A stretch of DNA of 45,476 nt from Bacteroidia bacterium (GTDB lineage Bacteria; Bacteroidota; Bacteroidia; SpSt-205), in NCBI GenBank assembly GCA_026413325.1, contig JANZYW010000011.1, forward strand, positions 1 to 45,476. The letters run 5' to 3'. Of this stretch, positions 39,352 to 45,476 are shown one piece after another; within the stretch, counting starts at the first letter, position 1, and each line of letters begins with the position of its first letter. The translations under genes and the position numbers were made by a program. The notes beneath the pieces were generated by a model, which made no database searches, was not told the DNA's origin, and was given only the letters and a program-made list of their open reading frames with translations.

Positions 39352-39352
39352 G
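39345..39352 (+). promoter_or_regulatory. -7 promoter box of the mce-purM operon
   Basis: TATTTTTG-TCCTGTA-ATG, perfect consensus, 7-nt spacer. The box is the T-tract of the atp terminator, so terminator and promoter share the same eight bases. Confidence 0.6.
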
Positions 39353-39359
39353 TCCTGTA

Positions 39360-40304
39360 ATGCGGATGCATATCTCTCGTGAAGCCCAAATAGGCCTACT
39401 TACGGCAGTAGCGATAGTACTGCTATTCTTTGGGCTCAACTATCTCAAGGGCCACTCCGTTTTTCAGCGGTATAATACATACTACGCTGTCTTCCAGAAT
39501 GCAGATAACCTCTCCACGAGTGATAAGGTTCTCTACAGGGGATACAAAGTAGGACAAGTGCAGGACCTTCGGTTTAACCCTCGTACGGGGGAGGTTTTGA
39601 TAGAGTTCGAAGTATTGCGAGAAATACCCCTTCCCACAGATAGCAGGGCTACCATCACGAATCTGGATCTGTTAGGTACCAAGGGTCTCTGGATCGTGCC
39701 TGGTACCGAAGCGAAGTTGGCTCAAGATGGAGATACACTGCGGGACAGTCTGGCCACTGGCACCTTTGATAAGGTCCTGCAAGAGCTGCGTCCTCTGAAA
39801 GAGCGCTTGGATACCTTGCTGGGGCAGCTAAATCGAACAGCCGCTCATCTCAATGAGATTCTGGATGCAAAGAATGGAGAAGTCCCGCAGACATTGGGTT
39901 CTATTCGAAGGCTGGCGAGCCGTGCAGATGCGGAGCTCATGGCCACCGGTCCTCGCCTGCGACAGACTCTTACGGAAGTGGATAAGACTCTGGCTGAGCT
40001 TCGACCTCGCATGACGAGTACCTTGAGGGGAGTTGAAAGAATTACAGACTCCATAGGGCACAGTCTGCCTCCATTATTGTCTCGGTTGGACTCATCCGCT
40101 GCTCAGCTGCATACTACGCTTCGTTTGCTCAATGAAGGGCAGGGGTCTATGGGGCTTTTCCTGAGAGATAGCTCCCTGTACCGTGACCTGGATCGTACCA
40201 CTGTGAGTTTACGTAAGTTGCTGGAGGCGCTTCGGCAGCACCCTGAACGGTTTGTTCATTTCTCCATTTTTGGACGGAAGCCCACAAGACCTCCGAACGA
40301 ATGA
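39360..40304 (+). CDS. MCE/MlaD domain lipid-transport protein
   Basis: Membrane-anchored substrate-binding subunit of an Mla-type lipid transporter, 314 residues. The start is ATG 39360, or ATG 39366 two codons later. One N-terminal membrane helix (about 11-29, IGLLTAVAIVLLFFGLNYL) leads into an MCE domain (about 38-115; LSTSDKVLYRGYKVGQVQDL, ATITNLDLLGTKGLWIVPG). A long helical C-terminal region with an SPAAQL-like coiled pattern (about 130-290) probably forms a tube or tether. The MlaE/MlaF transporter genes are not present. Stop overlaps purM as ATGA. Confidence 0.88.
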   Translation: MRMHISREAQIGLLTAVAIVLLFFGLNYLKGHSVFQRYNTYYAVFQNADNLSTSDKVLYRGYKVGQVQDLRFNPRTGEVLIEFEVLREIPLPTDSRATITNLDLLGTKGLWIVPGTEAKLAQDGDTLRDSLATGTFDKVLQELRPLKERLDTLLGQLNRTAAHLNEILDAKNGEVPQTLGSIRRLASRADAELMATGPRLRQTLTEVDKTLAELRPRMTSTLRGVERITDSIGHSLPPLLSRLDSSAAQLHTTLRLLNEGQGSMGLFLRDSSLYRDLDRTTVSLRKLLEALRQHPERFVHFSIFGRKPTRPPNE

Positions 40305-41452
40305 GAGAGCAGGAGGACTGGTATCGTTCGTTGGGTGTATCTGCCCACAAAAGCTTCTTGGAGAGGCTGCCCGGCCATTCATCGGAATATTTTGTTTCAC
40401 TGAATGCCGATATCGCGGGTGACCCGGGATATCGTTTTGCTCTGCATGCGGACGGGGTGGGTACGAAAGGGATCCTCAGTTACCTCTGGTGGAGGGAGAG
40501 CGGGCGCCTTTCTCTCTGGCGGGCCTTAGCTCAAGACGCACTGGTCATGAATACCGATGACATGGCGTGTGCTGGGATCACGGATGGATTTGTTTTTTCC
40601 ACGACCATTACGAGAAATCCTTTCCATATCCCAGACGAGGTAGTTCAAGAAATCATAGCGGGCGTCTATGGCTTTGTAGAACGGTTGCAGGAGTGGGGTT
40701 TTTCGGCTCAAGTCGCAGGAGGAGAGACGGCTGACATGCCAGATGTAGTGCGCACGGTCGGCCTCGAGGCTGTGGCGGCAGCCCGTATATCTGTAGAGAA
40801 GCTTCTCCCCATACGTCGCCCCACTCAAGAGGTATGTATAGTAGGCTTAGCCAGTGCGGGCCAGGCTATATACGAAGAGGAATACAACAGTGGTATTGGA
40901 TGCAACGGCCTGACAGCGGTACGTCATTTGCTTCTTTCCGCACAGTATGCATCCCGTTTTCCTGAAACCCTTTCTCCCGAACAGAGTATTGCCTACCAAG
41001 GGCGGTATGCTCTTACCGATTTGGTCGAAGGTTACCCGCTGGGGGAGCTGCTAATTTCTCCTACTCGGACCTATCTCCCCATCCTTCGAGAGATGTACCG
41101 TCGGTATGCTGCCGATATATATGCCGTCATTCACTGCACGGGGGGAGGGCAGCGAAAAGCCCTGAAGTATCTTCCCTATATGGTGATTCGCAAAGAAAAT
41201 TTCTTTCCGCTACCTCCGCTCTTCTCCTTATTAGAGGGCACTCGTTCGTGGCAGGAGTTATTTGAGGCATTGAATATGGGGCATCGAATCGAACTGTACG
41301 TTTCTCCAGGCGTTGTGGATGAGCTCATAGCGCTTGCTCACGAGTTCAGAGTAGAGGCGCAAGTGATCGGGACTGCTCGTCCGAGTGAGCGCCCTACCCG
41401 TATAGAGGCCTCGTTTCGGGGAGAGAGCTGGGTTTGGAAGAGAGAAGGGTAA
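40301..41452 (+). CDS. purM: phosphoribosylformylglycinamidine cyclo-ligase (AIR synthetase)
   Basis: Fifth step of purine synthesis, ATP-dependent ring closure to aminoimidazole ribotide. 383 residues. Motifs are FALHADGVGTKGILSYLW, ALAQDALVMNTDDMACAGI, SAQVAGGETADMPDVV and the ATP-grasp-like ASAGQAIYEEEYNSGIGCNG. It is somewhat divergent from the 345-residue proteobacterial enzymes but of the length common in Bacteroidota. Translationally coupled to the MCE gene, with no functional link obvious. Confidence 0.92.
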   Translation: MREQEDWYRSLGVSAHKSFLERLPGHSSEYFVSLNADIAGDPGYRFALHADGVGTKGILSYLWWRESGRLSLWRALAQDALVMNTDDMACAGITDGFVFSTTITRNPFHIPDEVVQEIIAGVYGFVERLQEWGFSAQVAGGETADMPDVVRTVGLEAVAAARISVEKLLPIRRPTQEVCIVGLASAGQAIYEEEYNSGIGCNGLTAVRHLLLSAQYASRFPETLSPEQSIAYQGRYALTDLVEGYPLGELLISPTRTYLPILREMYRRYAADIYAVIHCTGGGQRKALKYLPYMVIRKENFFPLPPLFSLLEGTRSWQELFEALNMGHRIELYVSPGVVDELIALAHEFRVEAQVIGTARPSERPTRIEASFRGESWVWKREG

Positions 41453-41591
41453 AAAGGGGCTCATTTTAGGCTGCATTCTGCGAGGGTAGATTGGACACAA
41501 GAGGGTTCTGATCACTTAGGTTGCAGACGCTGAATCGGCTACCTACCCACGGTTTGCATGCCTTATCGCAAGGTAGATGAGCTGTTTTTCC

Positions 41592-42107
41592 TTAGGTTCT
41601 ATCGTGGAACCGTTTCTCTGCTGTCTCTCTATAAGTGAGGTAGGTGTGCTCGTCGAATGCGACTAAATACAGGGCTTCAAAATGAGGAGCTGCTTCTTCC
41701 AGGACGTTTAGGGCGATGGGGGCTGCTTCTTCTACGGGGAAACCGTAGATTCCCGTACTGATAGAGGGGAATGCCACTGTGCGAAGGCGGTGAGCTTGGG
41801 CCAGGAGGAGTGCGCTTCGATAGGCCTTTTCTAATAGGAGGGCTTCTGATGCTACTCCTCCTCGCCAGATAGGTCCGACGGCATGGATCACATATCGAGC
41901 TGGCAGACGAAAACCAGGTGTGATACGGGCTTCTCCGGTAGGGCATGGTGCGACTGCTCTACAGGCTTCTGCCAACTGTGGCCCCGCGGCTTTGTGGATA
42001 GCCCCTGATACGCCTCCTCCTGGAAGGAGGCTTTCATTTGCTGCATTGACGATGGCATCTACAGCAAAGAGGGTAATATCTCCCCGTACGATTGCTACTT
42101 TTCCCAT
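41592..42107 (-). CDS. macro domain protein (O-acetyl-ADP-ribose deacetylase type)
   Basis: The 171-residue protein is a single macro domain that binds ADP-ribose and probably hydrolyses O-acetyl-ADP-ribose or removes mono-ADP-ribose. Key motifs are VRGDITLFAVDAIVNAANES (8-27), LLPGGGVSGAIHKAAGPQL, TGEARITPGFRLPARYVIH and VAFPSISTGIYGFPVEEAA. These fit the YmdB/MacroD group. Single-gene unit, convergent with purM and divergent from the glycosyltransferase. Confidence 0.93.
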   Translation of the reverse strand: MGKVAIVRGDITLFAVDAIVNAANESLLPGGGVSGAIHKAAGPQLAEACRAVAPCPTGEARITPGFRLPARYVIHAVGPIWRGGVASEALLLEKAYRSALLLAQAHRLRTVAFPSISTGIYGFPVEEAAPIALNVLEEAAPHFEALYLVAFDEHTYLTYRETAEKRFHDRT

Positions 42108-42111
42108 AGAG

Positions 42112-42119
42112 CGAAGCTA
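42112..42119 (-). promoter_or_regulatory. -7 promoter box of the macro domain gene
   Basis: Minus strand TAGCTTCG-CTCT-ATG, consensus except TTCG for TTTG (as in glyA), with the 4-nt spacer. Confidence 0.55.
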
Positions 42120-42128
42120 TGGTATTGG

Positions 42129-42136
42129 TAGTTTTG
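42129..42136 (+). promoter_or_regulatory. -7 promoter box of the glycosyltransferase gene
   Basis: TAGTTTTG-ATAGA-ATG, perfect consensus, 5-nt spacer. Only 9 nt from the divergent macro-domain box, so the two promoters are almost back to back. Confidence 0.65.
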
Positions 42137-42141
42137 ATAGA

Positions 42142-43167
42142 ATGCAGGTTACGATTTGGCTCCTTCGAGATGTAGTCCTTCATCCGAGAGGGTATTACCG
42201 ATTGGCTCGCAGTCTTGCCAAAGCATTTCCTGTGCAGGTTGTGGGACGGCCATTGCCGCCTGTGGAGATAGAGGGTCCGCTTGCCTCAGAGATTGCCTCT
42301 GAGGTGTGGGAGCAGCTTTGCAGCATACCTCTTTCTTCCTCTTTGAGCCTCACCTTTTCGAAGCGATGGCTCCCTCCCGCTCCAAAGGGGGGAGTGGTGA
42401 TTTGCAATCCTATCGGTTTCTTGTTTGCTGCCTTGTATGGGGTGAGACCTGCAGTTTGGGATATCTGGGAAGACTATCGGGCGAACTTTTTACATGACCC
42501 TGCGTATGATTTCTTCCAGAGGCTTTTTCGGTTAGCGAGCTGGGAGATTTTATCCCCTTGGCGTGGGATGGCATATGCGTATGGCCTGGCGGAATATGCG
42601 TATGCGCGACTCACTCCCCTCCATCGGAGTTTTTTTATACCCAATGCTTTTGTCAAAGTAGAAGATGCCCCGCCACTTTTACCGAGTTTGACGGGAAGGT
42701 ATGCGCTGTACACTGGAAATCTGGCGGAGGGGTGGGGCCTTTTTGAAGTGCTGGAGCAGGTTCTGGAGCAGCCTATGGTTCCCTTTGTACTGGCGGGTAG
42801 TTTGAAGTCTGCTTCCATAGAGAGGGGGATTCGCTCTTACTTGAGGCGGCATCCCGCATGGCTATGGTTTCGGAGTGCCTTTGTCCCTTATCCTGTAGTG
42901 CAAAACCTTCAGCGATACGCAAAGTTCATTTATGCGATGTACAAACCCCTACCGCATCTGCGGGGGAAGATCCCCGGTAAGTTTTATGAAGCGGCTGCCC
43001 TGGGTGTGCCTTGTGTGTATCCGACTGGGGTGAGCCCCGTCTGGGACGCTTTTTGGAGGCGTTATCGGGAGGAGCCCGATGCACCTGAACTGTACTGGAG
43101 TTTCTATGAGCCTTACTTGTTGGAAGGGATAAGCAGGGCCTTAGAGCGGTCGAAGCAGAGGGGGTAG
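42142..43167 (+). CDS. glycosyltransferase, GT-B (GT4-like) fold
   Basis: The 341-residue protein starts at ATG 42142, fixed by the promoter box; the open frame continues upstream into the macro-domain gene. The N-terminal half (MQVTIWLLRDVVLHPRGYYR) is the acceptor lobe. The C-terminal half has RYALYTGNLAEGWGLFEVLE, PFVLAGSLKS and the nucleotide-sugar motif GKIPGKFYEAAALGVPCVYP (about 283-302), typical of GT4 retaining enzymes. Probably adds a sugar to a cell-surface glycan; donor and acceptor unknown. Its 3' end overlaps gpmI by 27 nt on the other strand. Confidence 0.82.
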   Translation: MQVTIWLLRDVVLHPRGYYRLARSLAKAFPVQVVGRPLPPVEIEGPLASEIASEVWEQLCSIPLSSSLSLTFSKRWLPPAPKGGVVICNPIGFLFAALYGVRPAVWDIWEDYRANFLHDPAYDFFQRLFRLASWEILSPWRGMAYAYGLAEYAYARLTPLHRSFFIPNAFVKVEDAPPLLPSLTGRYALYTGNLAEGWGLFEVLEQVLEQPMVPFVLAGSLKSASIERGIRSYLRRHPAWLWFRSAFVPYPVVQNLQRYAKFIYAMYKPLPHLRGKIPGKFYEAAALGVPCVYPTGVSPVWDAFWRRYREEPDAPELYWSFYEPYLLEGISRALERSKQRG

Positions 43168-44700
43168 CATTTCTTCTGGGATAGGTAGCCCCATAAGTGT
43201 GAGTACAGTGGGGGCGATTTGAGGTAAGATACCCGGCTCCAGTTGATAGGACAGAGGGGAAGAGCTCAGGAGAATACAGGGGACGGGAGCGGTCGTGTGC
43301 GCAGTATGGGGGCTACCGTCAGGCTCCCGCATACGGTCAGCGTTTCCATGGTCTGCTATGAGAAGAATAGTATAACCTGAAGACAAAGCGGCTTCTACCA
43401 GCTGAGCTGAGCAAGCGTCCACTGTCTCACATGCTTTTACCGCTGCTTCCCAGACGCCGGTATGACCTACCATGTCAGGGTTTGCGAAATTCACGCAGAT
43501 GAAGTCTATTTTTCCTTCTTGTAGATGAGGCAGCAGAGCGTCTCGTACTTCATAGGCGCTCATCTCAGGTTTGAGGTCATATGTTGCGACTTTTGGGGAG
43601 GGGATAAGGATACGGGCCTCGTGGGGAAAGGGCTCCTCTCGACCTCCATTCAGGAAGTAAGTGACATGGGGGTATTTTTCGGTTTCTGCGATGCGAAGCT
43701 GGTGCAAGCCTGCGTCTGAAATAACCTTTCCTAAAGGTTTTCCCACTTGACCTTTGCTGAAAAGAAAGCGTACCCCTCTTTCTGTGAAGGCAGGGTCGTA
43801 CTCGGTTAGGGTTATGAAATACAGGGGAAATGGCTGTAGGTCGGGTGGGAGGGGTATGGATTCTCGCCCCGTACGTTCCGTAGGTAGATCGCCTACATAG
43901 AGGGCTTGGATGAGCTGGCGAGGACGGTCGTTTCGAAAATTGAAAAAGAATACGGCATCATCCGGGGATAGTGGAGCAGGATCAGCGATAACTGTGGGGG
44001 GGAAAAACTCATCTGTTGTGTTTCCGGCGTAGTGATGGGCTATGGCAGCTTCAGCTGTAGGGAATGCAATTCCTTCCCCGAACCGGAGTAAGCGGTAAGC
44101 TGCTCTCGTGCGCTCCCATCGACGGTCTCGATCCATCGCATAATACCTGCCGATGAGAGAAGCTAATCGACCCTTGGGTAGAGTCTGAAGCGCTTTCTCG
44201 GCTGTAGAGAGAAAAGGAAGTGCACTTTGCGGGGCTGTATCTCGTCCATCCGTAAAGGCGTGGAGGTAAACTGAGCTGGGAATCTCCGCTTCCTTTAGGT
44301 GACGGATGATCTCTAACAGATGAGAAAGCGAGCTGTGTACGCCTCCATCAGAAACCAGACCCATCAGGTGAAGAGCTTTTCCGGTGTCATGCAGGTATCG
44401 GATAAGGTCTCTGAAAGCAGGATTTTTTTGTAGGCTTTCTTGGGTTAGGCTGCGTTGGATGCGGAGAAGGTCCTGCCACATAATCAGGCCCGCCCCGATA
44501 TGCAGATGCCCCACTTCGGAATTGCCCATTTGTCCAGGGGGGAGGCCTACGGCCTCCCCTGAGGCCTGTAAAGCCACAAAGGGATAGTGCTTTCGTACAG
44601 TGTCGTAAAAAGGGGTATGAGCTGCGTCTATTGCACTAAGGCTGGGATCATCGGCGATGCCCCAGCCATCCCATATGAGGAGCAGGACTTTCCTCTTCAT
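43141..44700 (-). CDS. gpmI: 2,3-bisphosphoglycerate-independent phosphoglycerate mutase
   Basis: Interconverts 3- and 2-phosphoglycerate in glycolysis with two metal ions. 519 residues, normal length. Signatures are VLLLIWDGWGIADDPSLSAI (metal Asp11), the phospho-serine site GQMGNSEVGHLHIGAG (Ser61), GLVSDGGVHSSLSHLLEII, HAFTDGRDTAPQSALPFL, FFNFRNDRPRQL, FICVNFANPDMVGHTGVWEA and ADHGNADRM. Start ATG overlaps the stop of the PAS-domain gene (ATGA). Confidence 0.96.
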   Translation of the reverse strand: MKRKVLLLIWDGWGIADDPSLSAIDAAHTPFYDTVRKHYPFVALQASGEAVGLPPGQMGNSEVGHLHIGAGLIMWQDLLRIQRSLTQESLQKNPAFRDLIRYLHDTGKALHLMGLVSDGGVHSSLSHLLEIIRHLKEAEIPSSVYLHAFTDGRDTAPQSALPFLSTAEKALQTLPKGRLASLIGRYYAMDRDRRWERTRAAYRLLRFGEGIAFPTAEAAIAHHYAGNTTDEFFPPTVIADPAPLSPDDAVFFFNFRNDRPRQLIQALYVGDLPTERTGRESIPLPPDLQPFPLYFITLTEYDPAFTERGVRFLFSKGQVGKPLGKVISDAGLHQLRIAETEKYPHVTYFLNGGREEPFPHEARILIPSPKVATYDLKPEMSAYEVRDALLPHLQEGKIDFICVNFANPDMVGHTGVWEAAVKACETVDACSAQLVEAALSSGYTILLIADHGNADRMREPDGSPHTAHTTAPVPCILLSSSPLSYQLEPGILPQIAPTVLTLMGLPIPEEMLPPLLRPL

Positions 44701-45476
44701 GAGAGAGAAGATTGGAGGGTTTGAATGATGTGGCGCAGCTCGTAAATTTCATGGTCTTTTGCTTGAAGAAGGGCCTCATAATCTTTTAGGGTTTCGATCG
44801 GAGCATGGTTTTTCAGCCATTCCGCTTTTAGGATCTCACAAGCCTCCTCGGCGGGTAAGAGGACGGCAAGGAAATGGGCTTCTTGTGGGAATATGGCGAG
44901 GAAGTACAGGCTATCTACCCCTCGAGCATTTCGGTTGGTGAGAAAGCCTTGCCAGGGCTTGCCCCGACCGATGGTAGCCCATAGGTTCATGAAGAGATAG
45001 TCAGGTGTCTGCGGACTTCGTAGGATGCGGGTAGGCTGGCCTATAAAAAGTTCGGGACTGTAGCCCAGCATACGGAGGAGAGCGGGACTTGCTGCCTGTA
45101 TGATTCCATTTCGGTCTGTGAGAAACCATGGAAGAGCGTCCAGTCGATGAGGAAGATTCTCGGTCTGCGTTTCGAGTTGTCGAAGTGCCTCTTTGAGACG
45201 CTGGGCTTGGACTTTCTGACGAGTGATGTCAAATGCGACGCCGATGTACTTGTAGGGTTTCCCTTCTGCATCTAAGACGGGGGTGATAGTGAGATACACC
45301 CAGAAGGGGGTGCCATCTTTGGCTGTATTTTCTACCTCTCCCTGCCAGACGAAACCACTCTTGATGCGATCCCACATCCGTTCAAAGAATTTGGGTGGGT
45401 GGGCTTTGCTGCGGATGATGCTGTGTGGTTGCCCGATAAGCTCTTCTCGTGAATAGCCCCATAGATAGGTAGCTTC
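44697..45476 (-). CDS. PAS-domain sensor protein, 5' end missing
   Basis: Open at the right edge; 259 residues visible, reading from the window end in the same frame. Two PAS domains can be seen. The first (about 1-90) contains LWGYSREELIGQPHSIIRS, ENTAKDGTPFWVYLTITPVL and the PAC motif KYIGVAFDITRQK. After a helical linker (QRLKEALRQLETQT), the second (about 105-220) has TDRNGIIQAASPALLRMLGY, SPELFIGQPTRILRS and GFLTNRNARGVDSLYFLA. The end is a short coiled coil (about 230-259). No kinase, GGDEF or other output domain follows, so any output lies upstream or in a partner. Translationally coupled to gpmI. Confidence 0.85.
   Translation of the reverse strand, partial: EATYLWGYSREELIGQPHSIIRSKAHPPKFFERMWDRIKSGFVWQGEVENTAKDGTPFWVYLTITPVLDAEGKPYKYIGVAFDITRQKVQAQRLKEALRQLETQTENLPHRLDALPWFLTDRNGIIQAASPALLRMLGYSPELFIGQPTRILRSPQTPDYLFMNLWATIGRGKPWQGFLTNRNARGVDSLYFLAIFPQEAHFLAVLLPAEEACEILKAEWLKNHAPIETLKDYEALLQAKDHEIYELRHIIQTLQSSLS

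Noticed and set aside
41453-41591. Possible RNA or small gene between purM and the macro-domain gene
   Set aside because: Only 139 nt, no stable hairpin with T-tract, no coding signal; it appears to be ordinary 3' spacer of convergent genes.
41920-42141. N-terminal extension of the glycosyltransferase
   Set aside because: It is antisense to the macro-domain gene and crosses both promoter boxes; the box TAGTTTTG fixes ATG 42142.
1-45476. CRISPR arrays, insertion sequences, prophage or plasmid genes
   Set aside because: No direct-repeat arrays, transposase, integrase or terminal inverted repeats were seen; all genes are of core chromosomal type.

Overview
The window reads as a chromosome fragment of a member of the Bacteroidota (Bacteroidetes/Chlorobi side). 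Evidence: an alkaline-phosphatase-D-like enzyme ends in a type IX secretion (T9SS) C-terminal sorting domain; PorG-like and PorE-like T9SS proteins are present, the former in the porG-uppS-bamA-skp-skp-murI order known from Porphyromonas; ATP synthase subunit a has a long exported N-terminal part; and almost every transcription unit begins with the Bacteroidota -7 promoter box TAnnTTTG. The genome is very compact, with ATGA/GTGA/TAATG start-stop overlaps and convergent genes that overlap at their 3' ends. Genus cannot be told from the sequence. The first 19 bases are a Tn5/Nextera mosaic-end adapter, so the left edge is a library artefact.

Left to right: (1) 20-4941, minus strand: partial glyA, then the operon cutA - DUF2279 - serine hydrolase - mutL. 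(2) 5016-9691, plus: a DUF429 protein, smc, a spermidine-synthase-like methyltransferase. (3) 9749-15769, plus: envelope biogenesis operon porG-like, uppS, bamA, two skp/ompH genes, murI. (4) 15756-18484: a minus-strand aspartyl/asparaginyl beta-hydroxylase and a plus-strand secreted PhoD-like phosphatase. (5) 18503-24952, plus: DUF697/SHOCT protein, an M16 peptidase homologue lacking its zinc motif, purQ, and nuoL-nuoM-nuoN, the proton-pumping membrane arm of complex I. (6) 24938-27561, minus: SiaB-like kinase, SiaC-like target, a coiled-coil membrane protein and a cysteine desulfurase. (7) 27592-33271: a cytochrome c/beta-propeller lipoprotein, an exported peroxiredoxin, a collagen-like lipoprotein, alaS. 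(8) 33336-39292, plus: PorE-like protein, RNase P RNA, long-chain acyl-CoA synthetase, atpZ, a UncI-like protein, atpB, atpE. (9) 39360-45476: MCE/MlaD protein, purM, macro-domain protein, glycosyltransferase, gpmI and a truncated PAS-domain protein.

The genes are mostly core functions: envelope assembly, T9SS export, energy conservation (Nuo and F-type ATP synthase membrane parts), purine synthesis, translation and repair. The most striking cross-cutting signal is the very short and often identical distance (exactly 4 nt in ten cases) between the TAnnTTTG box and the start codon, which predicts widespread leaderless or nearly leaderless mRNAs. It also lets several start codons be fixed. The most interesting gene set is the SiaB/SiaC partner-switch pair, next to a coiled-coil membrane protein where a diguanylate cyclase would normally be expected.
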